This document shows, piece by piece, positions 47,063-61,150 of a DNA stretch of 64,000 nt. The position numbers and the translations under genes were made by a program. The DNA is from Liolophura sinensis (Eukaryota > Mollusca > Polyplacophora > Chitonida > Chitonidae). Position 1 is the first letter of the stretch, and every line of letters starts with the position of its first letter. The notes below the pieces were generated by a model that saw nothing but the letters and a program-made list of their open reading frames with translations, was not told the origin of the DNA and did no database searches. The stretch lies in contig NC_088303.1 of the NCBI RefSeq assembly GCF_032854445.1, positions 34,575,265 through 34,639,264 on the forward strand, given 5' to 3'.

Positions 47063-49802
47063 ATTGGTACAAGTCATATGTTCAGGTACATATATGTAGA
47101 ATGTTTGGTCTTAAGTTGGCCTACTTCATCAATGATACTCAGCAATCAAATCACATTGTTCAAGGAAATCACAACCCTCTGATAACCAGTACTGGTAACC
47201 AGTACATGAAGCTTACAACACACATATGAGTACAAGACATTGATAGGTAACAATGGCTCTCTTGGTACATGTGACCCACAGGACACATGAATGTAGTTTT
47301 CACACTTGTAATTCCTCATGTCACACCACAGTTTAATCATGATATTCACACTTAACACAGGTATGCAATTCACATGTACCTATACTTGAGGCTGTAAGAC
47401 AGGTAAGAGAAAGCTTAAAAGCTTACTGTCCTTAGCTCAAGGATTCCTACAGGTGCACCTACAATACAACCCACTTATCTGGTCAGTTGGTACACTTTCT
47501 CACCTGTCTACTTCCTCATTAACACATTGTACACCTGTCACATGATGATATGATTGATTAAGCAATTAAAAAATCCACTTGCTTCCTTTAAAAAAAAAAT
47601 CTCTGTTATTATTCATACAGCACCAACAAATTTGATAATGTGTGTTGAAAATGTTTTTCTTTGAATTCTAATGCATTTTGCAGCATTTTTTATATTAAAA
47701 TGAATAAGACTGATTTACTTTGTGTATGGCATAAATATTACGGGTACATAAATGCAAAATTTTGCTTCAGTGCGATGCACTATTTATGACTTACAACACT
47801 GTTTACTTCATCTACAATGAACGCAACAGCTAGCAAACAAACAGGTTTCATTTTCACATTTTAAGTTTATACTCTCTAATGCATGCATTTTTCGAGTAAG
47901 CTTATGGATTTATGGCAGTATATCAAATATTAACTTGATATATGTAGTATATGTAACACTTCTTTGAACAAGTCCTTCCAGGGTGTAAATATGCTGATGT
48001 CAAGTTTTCTTCACAAGGCCAACAAGAAAATATGTTTGTTTGGGGTATCAAGTTCAGCCGGTGAATTCTGGGTAGTTTGGTTGGCTATTTTTTTATTTTA
48101 TTATAAAGAATGAGTTCTATGAGTGAAAGTTGATGCACAGATTATTTGTCAAAGAGTTCCTCTCTGAAGATTTGAAGAAATCTTCAAATTAGTTTTCAAG
48201 TCTGTTAATACAGATTTGCACATCAGAATTGTTGAAAAATAATACAATTACACATCGAGATATTTGAAAAAAAAAAGTTAAAAAAGGTTTTTTCACACAT
48301 TAAAATACTGATTTTAAAGGACACAAAAATTTTGAGTGGGAAGTTATTTTTTACTGGGTAAGTATGTTTTCTTTAAACAAACAATTTCTTAATCTATGTG
48401 ATCATGTTACATAAATCTGAATCAAGAATCTCTTTGATAGGCCTTATTATCACTGTATGTACAATACTTTTCAAAATTTCAAACATGGTTCTGCATAAAA
48501 TTTTACTTTCAGATTTTCTCGGGCGTTCACACGTTTACTGTTCAAACACTGCTGTCAAAAAGCACAACCAAATGAACTAGGTCTTTCAGTCCAAGCTTGA
48601 GCAAACATTACTGCAGGTAAAAGCTATTTGAACAAACTCCAACAGGTATTTGCATTACTCAAGCTTGAGGTATAAGTCTTAGGAAATTTACCTCTATCAC
48701 ACAACTTCAAACTGAACATCTATATATCTCACTTTTAAAACTTTCAGTTGATTTTCATCACAATTTCATTCACTTAATTCTCTATAAAGGTATGTTTGCC
48801 CTCAGTGTAGAAGATTTTAGTCAGCATTTAAGTCAAGTCGTATTTTTTTTCTAAAGCAATTACCGTGGTTTAATGTCCTGTCAAACATACTCATTAACGG
48901 CTAAGGTGAGAAGTGTCAAATAGCTGTCAATCATCAAAACCCTGTAATATTTACCTGGCTAATGGTCGGTAATCTTACCTGCACTTTTACCTTTGAACAA
49001 AGAATGACAGGTGACAAAGTTGCTTCAACAACAGCACACCTCAGTATTTTTAATCATGAAAAACTTTATGGGTGTACCGGCAGTGTAAGGTGTATGTATA
49101 TCAGAGTCCTTTGTCTTTGCTATAGTCCCTAGCTTCTTATAACAAACTGCTTAAACACTTTAACACTTCATTTTTAAGTGATCAAAAACGTTTTCAGAGA
49201 AAAGCAGAAAATACTACTGTGATTTGATCCTTGATTTTACACATCTATGCACACTGCAAAAAAAAAAAAAATATCCCGCAGCACTGATGGAAATACACGC
49301 AATACAAGGACAACTAATTAATTAGCAATCATGTACTGCCACTGGCAAATATTTACTACTGTAATTAATAACAAGTATCCAGTGAAACATCCAGTGTTAC
49401 ACGTCTGTCACAAATATAATATAAATCACACTAATGACCTTGAATAATAGACCAAGGTCACTGAAAATGAATAGGGTTCTTCCCAGTGGCTAAATATGAA
49501 CGTAGCATAAGTTTGCAAATCCCCGCTATAATTTAAGTGTTCAAAAAGATGGAGTGTTCACAAGGTACTGGAGACACAGGCTCAATGACCTTTAAAAAAT
49601 ATGTCCAGGTCAATAAGAAAGTAATAAGGTTCTGGTACATGTCTGGATGTGTGTGTGACACAAGTTTGATCAAAACTGACTTCAGACTTTCAAGACACGG
49701 AGTCTACAAGTTTCACTGTCAAAAATATAAATGTCCCACAAGACCTTAATAAAATAACCATGGGCACCAAAAACAGAGTTCTTAAAAAAGCCTAAGTGTT
49801 CA

Positions 49803-49963
49803 TTTATTTTTTTTATTTATTTGATTGGTGTTTTACACCATACTCAAGAATATTTCACTTATACGACAGCAGCCAGCAATGTGGAGGGAGGAAACCGGGC
49901 ACAGCCAAGGGGAAACCCACGACCATCTGCAGGTTGCTGCCAGACCTTCCCACTTACGACCGG
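49803..49963 (-). repeat. tRNA-headed SINE, head-truncated copy
   Basis: TTTTTTTATTTATTTGATTG, GTGTTTTACACCATACTCAA, GAATATTTCACTTATACGAC, GGGAGGAAACCGGGCACAGC, CCACGACCATCTGCAGGTTG, CCTTCCCACTTACGACCGG. It lacks the tRNA-like 5' part. Confidence 0.92.
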
Positions 49964-52900
49964 CCTAAGTGTTTATGTGGTACAGTGTATTTAAGTTTGG
50001 TAAGGCTGGCCACAAGAGTTCAAGAAATAGCATGTTTACAAGGCTATAAGGACAGACAGACATAATGCCAACTGCTAAGACAACATCCCTTAACAGAGTT
50101 TTGGTGAAAGCTAACTAAAAATATAGACAGACTCAACTTTCAATGCTACAAAATTCGTAAAAATATTTCAGGTCTGTGATTTTCTTGAATCCCAGCAGAA
50201 ACATGGGTATCATCAAACACAACCTTGTCCTTAACATCACAAGGCCAAAAAAGCCATGAAATCAACAAATACAGATTTATTTGAGCGCAGTTGGCAGACA
50301 CTTTAGTTTGACCACAGTAATAGCAAAGGTGTTGACTTGCACCAAGGTAAAAGGCGCTGGCAGCATCGCAAACATCAGCAAATCTCCCGGCACAAGCCAC
50401 AGCTTGAACCTAAAACCACAGCAAATAAACATGCTTTCTAGGTTAAGCTGTGATGTCGGCACAGACTGCAGAGTGTTCTACCACCTTACAGGCAGCCAAC
50501 TGCACGCAAAAAGAGAAATGACAAAGACACAACAATACATAATGGCCACTTCAACATGGAAAGGTAGCCATGTTACAAGAGACTGTTATCAATAAGACAC
50601 CTAGTTAGAATGAAAATGGACTCACAACTTCATAAAAATGAAATGAACAGTCTTTGTAAAAAAAAAAAAAAAAGGACAAAATTCTAGGGATGGTTAAAAT
50701 TAGAGACTCAAGAGGTTAAATCAAAAGTGAAACTGATTAGTGAGTGTACTGCCCAATAAACCTATGTCTTCTTGGGCCTCCTTCGCGAATTCTTCACCAT
50801 AAGGATCTTTTCATGTACCAGGGTTTGCTTAAAATTACCGACACAAAATTCCTCTTGTAAATCACACATGAGGTCCACATTATTGGGCTCTGAGAGTTAA
50901 TTAACAGGTGTGGACAGATGGGGAAATGGTTTAACATGTAATGACTGGCACACTGAATGTATAGGCCTGTGTGGCTAGCTGAATACGACAAAACTATACC
51001 CCTATTAGAATAAAGGTAGTGCTGGGTCTTACATAATAAATTTAAACTTGTGTGCCATCATCAGGAAATTAAGAAATTGCAATTAACAATCATGCATGGA
51101 GTGACATTGTTAAAGTAGAGTGCAAGCCAAAGCATACAAAGGAGAATTTAGCACTGTCATTTCATGCATGGTTTAGGCATCCCTGCAACTTTGTTTAAAA
51201 TAGGTTTTTTTCTTTCAAGCTCTGTTTTGTAACACCATGATACGCATCGGTGTGTCGAACACCTACATGACCAAGGTAATACAAGGTGTTACAATCAGCC
51301 AATCAGAGAAGACAACCACTACATATCTGAGAGGTAATATTGACTTCGTGCGATATTATGCAGCCGTGGAGTATATGTTATATGATAATATGATATTGTA
51401 CATTATTGTGGTTTCATGAGCTAAAAGAGTTATGTTAAAGCAATAAATAAGAGCAATGTGTGTATATGATGTAACACCTTATATCATCAAAATGAGAAGT
51501 CCATTATCAACTTGTGTGCTCCTCATTACCTAAAGTTTCATTTTTACATGCATTATTAATTAACTTTGACTACCAATACGAATAACAAATATTTGTTGAG
51601 CATCATAAACATGACTTTTAAAACTGATCTGAACCATCAGACCCAGAAATTACAGTACATATTTCAGTCAATCATACTCTTCTTATTTTTAGGAAATATA
51701 TCAGTCCTAAAATTTACACTAAGGTTTTTTTCTTTTTTTGGAAAAGTAAAGATATATTCGTATGATAGACTAACAATGTGAGAAAAAGGAAACTGCACAT
51801 TCCTGTGACAATTACATGTTTATTGGCTAAAAAGAGCAGTCCAGGCGTTCCAAAAATTAAAAGAATTAGGGCATGCTCTTGTATAAAACACACAGGTCAA
51901 TGAGACAATATTTATATTTAATTCTCTAAAAAGAATTTAACAGAAAGATCTTATGGGCCAAAAAAAAAAACAAAAAAAAAAACACACACACATGTATAAA
52001 ATTGTTCTATCAAAGATTTCTATTTTGGGCACTCAATATTTACTGCAAAGGAACTTGTCAAGGTCATGAGGAATTTTTATTCAAGGATTCTTTCAAGTTT
52101 TCGCATATCAAGACTAGCTGTGAATCAGAAGTTACAGTGCTGCCATGGAAACCAGCAAGTGCTTTAGGGAATTGTCATGGAGGCCAAACAATGACGAGAT
52201 GCTCCCATGGCCTTAAAGGCTGCTAACTTTACCTGACGTGCAGGTGATGCGCCGTTTCGTTAACCTGTGAGGCATACTCCGCCAACAAACAGGTGCTTTG
52301 GCCAGTCACTCGGGTAAATGCTAATTTGTCAACAGAGCTTAGCCTGTCTTAGGTCATTGTCTCTGCATACAGAGGCCTCACTGAACGGCTAAGACTGGGA
52401 TGGGGAGGGGGTAAGAGGTGGGGTGAGCTGGACTACAAGGGTATAGGGTTAAGGTGAGAGAGTTCTCTGCTGTCCCTCAGTACAATATGAAGTCAAAAGT
52501 CTTGAGCAGGGAATAAATGTTTAGACCTTGAACAAACTTTGATCAGTGCACACGCATCAGTGGAAAGGTGTTTTCACAAACCTATCACCAGGGTGCTGAT
52601 CACAATGCACTGGACTTTCATACAGGACAATAAAAACGAGAAATTACTTGATTTCAGGGTAAAGTGCCAAAATAAATATATACCTTAAATACAAGAAGTG
52701 ACAATAAAAATGAAAATAGAAATGACACGCTGACTGAAGAGGGTTACATGTATTATCACATTCTTACTCCTATTTTACTGGTCGCCTTTGTTGACATATA
52801 TATCAGCTGATGTAGTTAAACAAAGCATTTATTTCATAATTTTAACAAAGAAGTAGCTATTTTTAGTGGGAGTTTAGTGATATTGATCTTTTAAGGCTTA

Positions 52901-53333
52901 TTCCTGCATTAATAACTTGTATTTTGGGTGTTTAACAGGGAGCGGCTGACATAAAGCATGAAGTAAACAACAAACTAGAGTCATAGGATATAGGAACACA
53001 CACGTGCGGAAATACCACACTGCCATGACAACCATTCCGCAGCACTCCCCCAGTAGCATTTATCGGGTTATCCCGACGGCCATCAATATTTAATCATAAG
53101 CGATATTTTATGGATAAATTTGCCAAAGGGTGGTCCTGAGGAATGTGCCAGCTCGTGTCGGAACTGAAGTGGCCATCCAGTGATGGGCGGATCTCAACAG
53201 CTAGACGTCATTTATGACAACATCCGTTCATGGTATCAAGGCCTCTGGCTCAAACAGCCGAAATTTAAATCAATAGTGGGGAGTTGTCTTCCCTTGGCAA
53301 TAATAGCAAACAGCCTTTGTTTTTATCCTGCTG

Positions 53334-53398
53334 CAACATCGGGGGGAAACTAGGTGGAGCCTAGTGGGAAACCCACGACCATCCACATGTTGCTGGAG
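53334..53398 (-). repeat. SINE core fragment
   Basis: GGGGGGAAACTAGGTGGAGC, CTAGTGGGAAACCCACGACC, ATCCACATGTTGCTGGA matches the central part of the SINE. Both ends are missing. Confidence 0.75.
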
Positions 53399-53519
53399 CT
53401 TGATCATTTAATGCACTAATCACTACAAATGTATGGACAGTCTGAAAACAAAAGGATATGCCACTAAAGCTCACAGAGCCCCCACTCATGACTATACCCA
53501 AAGGCAAAAATTTGAATGA

Positions 53520-53645
53520 ATGATTGCATGAATGAATGGGGCTTAATGTCATACTTTTGATCAAACCTGGGTCTGATCACGGGCTCCTGTGTATCCGACT
53601 TCGAGTTGGACACTCTAATCATTTGGCCACCGAAGCGGTAAACTG
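53520..53645 (-). repeat. tRNA-like SINE head of another family
   Basis: The minus strand reads CGGTGGCCAAATGATTAGAG, TGTCCAACTCGAAGTCGGAT, then CAGACCCAGGTTTGATCAAA, resembling A- and B-box sequence about 60 bp apart. The remainder does not fold as an intact tRNA by eye, so I call it a SINE head, not a gene. Confidence 0.45.
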
Positions 53646-54540
53646 AGCCTAAACAGTTTGGTTGTAGTCAGATAAATATAGCTGCAATGATGTGAAGCCA
53701 AAAGTTGTTCGGTGAAAGCTGCACCGAACATATATGGATGCCATGAAGTAAAAAGAAACAAGATGAAAAAGAAAAAAAAAAAATCTGTAGTTCATACGAA
53801 GTTTACAGCTATTGTTATCCACAAGCACATAAAACACATACACATGATCTGCAGTTTAGAGAGATGTATAAAAGCTTGAAATATTCTTTTTCAACATCAA
53901 AGTATTCCTGGCAGAAATTTATTGCATGCAGACAAACTTAGTTACTTTATTTCTTATGGGTGAAAAAAGTTCAGTTAATCATAATAAAGTTTAATCCGTT
54001 TAGAAGCACAATAACCAGAAGTATGTAAGAAACTAAGGCTGACATGACAAATACTGCAACGTAACAACAATAGACAGATTTCTAACAGATTATATCTGGT
54101 CTAACAACCTGACAGGTATATTGTTTTATCATTGTACATTTCAAAGCCTTCATAGATCATTGTGACATAAAAGCATCAACATGCTAAACCTGTCAGTTAC
54201 AAATTAAAAACTTTTTCACAATTATATTCCAACAATTAATTTACAGATGTATACAATTATAGATGTATATGTTCAAACCAATCAAAGCTATTTGTATATC
54301 ACACTCAGGTACATGTAGGTATTAAGCCAGGTTAGACTGGAAACACATACACCTACATGTCTACATAAAACATCTTTCTTTTGATGGTTCATTATTCATT
54401 TGTTTGTCATTTTATATTACAGTCAAGATTTTCTCTTTATAAAAAAAAAAAAAACACCAGTTTGGACAAAGAGTATACTAGATTTCTCTTCATTGGATTG
54501 AATTCAAACTTGAAATATTTCCTTGTGTCTGTGCATCTGA

Positions 54541-56020
54541 GTGAATGAGTGAGCGAGTGCTTGGGGTTTAACGTCTGTGCATCTGAGTGAGTGAGTGAGT
54601 GAGAGTGCTTGGGGTTTAACGTCTGTGCATCTGAGTGAGTGAGTGAGTGCTTGGGGTTTAACGTCTGTGCATCTGAGTGAGTGAGTGAGTGAGTGCTTGG
54701 GGTTTAACGTCTGTGCATCCGAGTGAGTGAGTGAGTGTTTGGGGTTTAACGTTTGTGCATCTGAGTAAGTGAGAGTGCTTGGGGTTTAACGTCTGTGCAT
54801 CCGAGTGAGTGAGAGTGCTTGGGGTTTAACGTCTGTGCATCTGAGTGAGTGAGAGTGCTTGGCATTTAACGTCTGTGCATCTGAGTGAGTGAGTGAGTGC
54901 TTGGGTTTTAACGTCTGTGCATCTGAGTAAGTGAAAGTACTTGGGGTTTAACGTCTGTGCATCCAAGTGAGTGAGAGTGCTTGGCGTTTAATGTCTGTGC
55001 ATCTGAGTGAGTGCGAGTGCTTGGGGTTAAATGTCTGTGCATCTGAGTGAATGAGAGTGCTTGGAGTTTAATGACTGTGCATATGAGTGAGTGAGTGAGT
55101 GAGTGCTTGGGGTTTAACGTCTGTGTGAGTGAGTGAGTGCTTGGGGTTTGACGTCTGTGCATCTCAGTGGGTGAGTGAATGCTTGGGGTTTAACGTCTGT
55201 GCATCTGAGTGAGAGAGTGCTTGGGGCTTAACATCTGTGCATCTGAGTGAGTGGGAGTGCTTGGGGTTTAACGTCTGTGCATCCGAGTGAGTGAGTGAGT
55301 ACTTGGGGTTTAACGTCTGTGCATCTGAGTGAGTGAGAGTGCTTGGGGATTAACATTTGTGCATACGAGTGAGTGCTTGGGGTTTAAAGTCTGTGCATAT
55401 GAATGAAAGAGTGCTTGGGGTTTAACGTCTGTGCATACGAGTGACTGAATGAGTGCTTGGGGTTTAATGTCTGTGCATCAGAGTGAGTGAGTGAGTGAGT
55501 GAGTGCTTGGGGTTTAATGTCTGTGCATCAGAGTGAGTGAGAGTGCTTGGGGTTTCACGTCTGTGCATATGAGTGAGTGAGTGAGAGCTTGGGGTTTAAT
55601 GTCTGTGCATCAGAGTGAGTGAGAGTGCTTGGGGTTTCACGTCTGTGCATATGAGTGAGTGAGTGAGAGCTTGGGGTTTAATGTCTGTGCATCAGAGTGA
55701 GTGAGAGTGCTTGGGGTTTAATGTCTGTGCATCAGAGTGAGTGAGAGTGCTTGGGGTTTCACGTCTGTGCATATGAGTGAGTGAGTGAGAGCTTGGGGTT
55801 TAATGTCTGTGCATCAGAGTGAGTGAGAGTGCTTGGGGTTTAACATTTGTGCATACGAGTGAGTGAGTGAGTGCTTGGGGTTTAACGTCTGTGCATATGA
55901 GTGAATGAGTGCTTGGGGTTTAACGTCTGTGCATATGAGTGACTGAGTGAGCGCTTGGGGTATCACGTCTGTGCATATGAGTGAGTGAGTGAGAGTGCTT
56001 GGGGTTTAATGTCTGTGCTT
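54541..56020 (+). repeat. 1.5-kb minisatellite, about 36 units of about 41 bp
   Basis: The unit is GAGTGCTTGGGGTTTAACGT, CTGTGCATCTGAGTGAGTGA plus a variable number of GTGA tetramers, so unit length varies from about 33 to 50 bp. I count about 36 GCTTGG cores. Between 55.54 and 55.81 kb two unit types alternate (TTTCACGT-CATATG and TTTAATGT-CATCAG), a dimeric higher-order repeat. Open frames through it are spurious. Confidence 0.97.
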
Positions 56021-59000
56021 CTGTGACAGCATGTTCATGATGTAGCATTTCTGTCGCTGCTTAATCAGCTGATAATGAGGAAATATTTAGCAAATGTCTA
56101 CAAAGCCCACCTACTTTGCTTTGCAGTAAAGGAGAACAAATTCTTCCCCAAATATCCAACAACCTGTCAAATAATGCTGATCAATATTATTAAACATACA
56201 TTGTATATGCTCTTCGTATAAAACAAAGTTGGCCATGCACCAAAACAATTCATAACCAGCTGCCTGTTTGGGCCGACACAAAAATGCAATCCTCACCAAG
56301 GTCGCCTTGCGAAACAGATTTCACTGCACATCAAAATATTTCAGATTCTGAGGAATAAATAAAGTCTCTATACCTTGGCTGATTTCATAAACCCAGATTT
56401 ATACAGAAGGTTGTCTGAAGACTCTGGATTTCTTTACAATGAAGGCTGTGAAAAAAAGTGGACAAAGTAGGCTGAGAACTGAAGAGTTTTTCAGTTATTT
56501 ATGTTATTTTCTCCTTAATAAGCTGAACACATTATATATGACTCATACCTTTTTTTCAAATTTTTGGAATAATTTTGTCTCTCTTTGAAAATGTAATGCT
56601 GTATTTTTGCTTTTTTTTTCAATGACCCATTTTGTTTGATTCTGATTAATTCATCCACCTTATGGGACCACTTAAGAATGGTTTCTTAAATATTAATCTT
56701 GAATAATTTTGTTTCAAAAAGTTAAGTGTTTGGTATCAATTTCAAGGTATAATTTCAAGGTCTTTATGTAATTTTGAAAGTGCATTTTAAGAGGCCCAAC
56801 TTCAGGTGAAATACAGTAACACTGAGAGCTAGCTAGCTTCATCTTGTCACAAGGAGGCTCTGTCACCAGATGGAAGGAGAAGGTGGGTGGGTATATTACA
56901 GCTTAATGCCCATGGGAGCCCTGGGCACTCCACCCACTGGAAACCTAACACCCTTAATTGCCTGCCGTATTGACCCAATCCTGGCATAAGCCATAATTCT
57001 CAGCACCAGTAAGATTTAACAGGATGGTGCTATAGTCATTTCAGATCCACCTTGTAAGTAAATATCCAGACAAAATTAAAAGCCAAGCAATACTTTGATA
57101 TTGTAAATACAAGTTACTTCACATGATTATTTGTCAACTAATCACCCTTTCATACTATAAAGTTCATACAACAGTGTAAATAGCTGGTGAAAAATTCCGT
57201 GAAATTATAGGTGATTAACTGTATATCTTTGGTAGCAAATACATGTATATATTGACATGTACATGTATATATTGGCATATATATTGGTCCAAGTGTTGTA
57301 AAAAAAATTCAACTATGTCTACTGGGAAAGGTTAAAACTGATATCTGTACATGAGTTACCCAAAAAGTGAATGTTCCAGCACAATTTTATCAATTAGCAT
57401 GGCATGGAATCAAAGAGCATAAAATTTGAGAAATTCTACATCTGCCAACCAGTTTACCAACTTTAGTAGCCTAATGACAAAATACATCAGTGCATACCCA
57501 TGATCATGTACCTCATGTTTTGATAAAAACCTTGAAAATGCAAATGTCACCATATAAGGTATATATTATAGATCTATATTGTTACATTCATGGTCATTAT
57601 TGATCAATGAAATAAAAGGATGTCATTGCGTTTCTTTCCAATGGACTTGATTATAAAATCTGATCACACAACAACTTTAGACAGGTTAAATTGTAAAAAG
57701 TGCAGTTTTCATGACCGTAAAATTTATGTTGCATCATCAACTGATCAGGTCTGCTTGTAAACAAATGAATTGAGTAATGTATTATAGGTATACTGGTGGA
57801 GGTGGGAGTTGTTGGGGGGGGGGAGGTGGGCAATAATATGTCAACAGTGTATTATGACCAGTTGTTAACATTTCTGGCTTACGTCTGTTACAGTCATGTG
57901 GTGGCCTACATACATCATATGAATAAATACAGAGTTTGGAAACCTCATGCTTGTCAAAGACAACCTGTCTTTCGTGAAAAAAACGGGGCGCACATCTGCA
58001 AGTCACACCTGGAAAAGTTTGCCACTAATTTGGCCAGGGTTAGTTTTTTACGCCCCGGCATTCGATCCAGTTTCGTCCAGCATGTAAGAGAAAAATTCTT
58101 GAGTACTCCCTTGAGTGATAGATCTACAGTGTAGCATAGGGTGTACATGATGTACAACATACATGTATAATCAACAATCAATTACATTAGTCTCAACTTG
58201 ACTGGCTGGCAAACAAGTTTCACTGAAATATCATTTAATTAGGGTAAGTGGTCTGTCATGGTCAGTGTAATTAGCCATTTCCTGGCCTCTGTCTGATTAA
58301 GCTCCTCTAGTATCAGCTGTTTTCAATCAGGTCCTCACTGGCTCTGACCATTGTCCAGCCTGTCACAAGCTGAGGTCCTGATAACCTCCCCTTCCCCTCT
58401 TGTATTCTAGTGTCCACTCTAAAGTGTGGCAAACCCACTCACCCCTATCCTCAGCTTCCTACCAACAAATTAGGACATTCCTGACTGTTCATTTCCTTCT
58501 GTTAAAGGCCAAACCAACATAATCATCTGGTTTACTTTCCTGCTGATGTATTAACACTGATTATGGACGTAGCAGTTACAACATGATAACTTTGTGCTAC
58601 ATGTATTTGTCTAATCTAGCACCTGTTCATTTCTGTTTAATGTAGTTTGAAATCTGTTTAGTCATATCATACTAAGGTATAAATTAATTAGAACAATTTG
58701 GTCAAAACTTTCTATTATAATCGTTAAAATTGCACAGAAAAGACCACACTTACTCATTTAAATTTCATTGTGAAAAAAATTTCAAAAGACACAAAATGTA
58801 ACCCTTAGGCCTATCTGCCAATACCAACAAAACTTTTCTGAGAAAAAACTTCTTGTAAAGTCCATGGATTTACTATAAGCAGTAAGAGTTTACACAAAGT
58901 AGCAATGATCAAAATTAAACTCCTCTTTCTCACACGAATCAAGGGTGAAATTGATCTGAAGAACACTGTTAAAAATCATTTTGTAATTATGATATCATAT

Positions 59001-59079
59001 TTATTACATAAGAAACAAAATGTTTTACCAGTACATTAAAGTGTTCTTGATCATAAGAAAATGTCATCATTAAAATATA

Positions 59080-59120
59080 ATATAATAATAACAATAATAA
59101 TAATAATAATAAAATAATAA
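59080..59120. repeat. (TAA)n microsatellite
   Basis: AATAATAATAATAATAATAA-type run with a few interruptions. Confidence 0.9.
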
Positions 59121-61150
59121 TATTCCTCCCGATTTCCACATCCTGTTCCACTATTACAAAAGTGCTCAATGAAGTAACCAAGAGTTTTACATTGGAGTGG
59201 CCTTCAGGGAGAGTGGGGGTCTGAGTCACACTTTGTCTGACATTCCCTCAATGGCTCCAGTGGTGATCATACCACCAAATTACATGAGCCTCCAACAACC
59301 CATGCCCAAATTAAACTGAAGGCGCAGCAACTGGAAATCAATAGGCCATTCCACCAAGATTAAATTTGTACTCTAAACCCTGAATAGAGATTTGGCACTA
59401 TATGATGGTAATAGCCTCCTGATTCATCTCACAATCACATCTCCATATTCCTAAAATGACAAACAAGTTTATCAAGACTATGATGATTTGTCAATAAGGC
59501 AAGACCAAATATAATGTAGTTATAGTTCAAGAAAAAAACCTAAGTCGGTCATTTCAAGGTCTTCAGACAAGAAATTCTGCGTGCAATGTAACTGCCGCTA
59601 TAACTATAGTATTATCCCAATTAGTCTAAACACAAAAATTGTCTGAAATACGTCAGTGACGTGATATCACATTTAAGTGGGTAAAAATAGCTCACAAATA
59701 TGCACTGAAATACTTCAGCCTTTTCGCATGTTTGCAAAGTGTTTATTCCAGCAAATTCTGAAGGCATTATTCTGAGTTGACTGATACAATTATACTTTTT
59801 GTGAAGCCCTGAAATTGGCCAATCCCAACCCATGTAGTTTGACTCCAAAATCAAACTGAAAATGTGCATAAATTACAATGAAGGTTGGGGAATTAGGTTA
59901 AACCTTTTACCTACCATGCTCATATGTGCTGCCTTCACAGGAGAAATTACAATGGACAGTGCAAGCATCCCTGACCTACACCAGTTGACATGTTACTAAT
60001 TACAACAATGCAAACATACTTTCCACATAAGTCTTCAGATGAAAATAATGCAAAGCATTCCATTCACACTAGTCATTATACATCACTTCAAACATCTCTT
60101 CAACAACAGCAGTCAACATGTATTAATGAAAATAATGCTAATATAATGCTATGTAATTTCATTACATTACCAGAATTCAAACTTTTACATTTTCATTGCT
60201 TGCAATTTTAAAAACTCAATTATATAAAGCCTTTTAAAATTATGAGCTAGATTTTCTGAAGAAGCTTTGAAGTATGACCATGAGACGAGAATTACTCTGT
60301 AAGCTGATATATTGACCATTTCACCAGCGTTCTGGTTTAATTACCCTTAACTGACAGACAATACAACCAATCAGCACAAGTACCCAAATGCATCCATCGT
60401 TCGGTAATCACAGCAGTAATCAGAAACCAATCTCAGAGATGAACGAAATGAGTCGCATTCCAAAACAGAGATGCTAAACTTGGTCTTCAATTATGCCTGA
60501 CCATACCATGACTCAGCACAGCAACTGAGACCCCTAAGTGACCAGATGGTGAAACTGTAAACTTTCCATTTTCCTGATTGGATTAATGTTTTCATTTTCT
60601 CATTAGACTGCATATTTGCATACAGCTCTTCATGATACCTGATAGGTCAGATAAGACATTATTTTTCATTTTCAAACAACTAAAGGTCAAATATATACTT
60701 TCAATTAACTATTACAAAGTTGAAAGGTTTCAATGAGTCAGTCTGTACATCAAGTAATTATGTACATGTATATATGATGTCAAATAGGTACGATAAGAAA
60801 GCATGATTTTCCTTTGATTTTAATATTTATATATCATAAAAGGGTTAATTATATGTTTCAGTTACTTCTGAAGAAAGTGAACAAAATGGGTAACAATGAG
60901 ACCATCAAAAAGAGCAAATTTAGATATTTTTTACTGACTGATACCGTGATACTAGTACATGAATCTGCCTATAAAGAGAAGCTGTTGGGGTTTTAGAGAT
61001 GCCTGAGCTAGTCCAAAAAACAAATTAGTTTGATGCATTACATACTGCATGTTTGTTTTGACCACATGGTCAGTCAATTAATTAACCTTCAAGTTACAGG
61101 CTAATTAACAAAATGAAAACAATTAACGAACATCCCACTTCTGATACCAT

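Larger units (their letters stand above)
46778..54540 (-). other. presumed kazrin 5' intron(s), proximal part
   Basis: No certain exon. It holds SINE copies at 46935 and 49803, the 53.3-53.65-kb SINE pieces, A- or T-runs, and two low-confidence exon-like segments (50762-50806 and 52233-52343, minus strand). A GC-richer, CpG-bearing patch at about 52.99-53.23 kb could be an alternative promoter, but nothing specific supports that. Confidence 0.4.

Noticed and set aside
54908..55162. 84-codon minus-strand frame (His/Ser/Thr-rich)
   Set aside because: It is a translation of the minisatellite and nothing else.
54541..56020. CRISPR-like repeat array
   Set aside because: Spacing is irregular, 'spacers' are themselves GTGA repeats, the genome is eukaryotic and no cas genes exist. 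It is a minisatellite.
57796..58134. 112-codon plus-strand frame and overlapping minus-strand frames
   Set aside because: Several frames of equal quality overlap and start in a G-run. There are no splice sites or family features.
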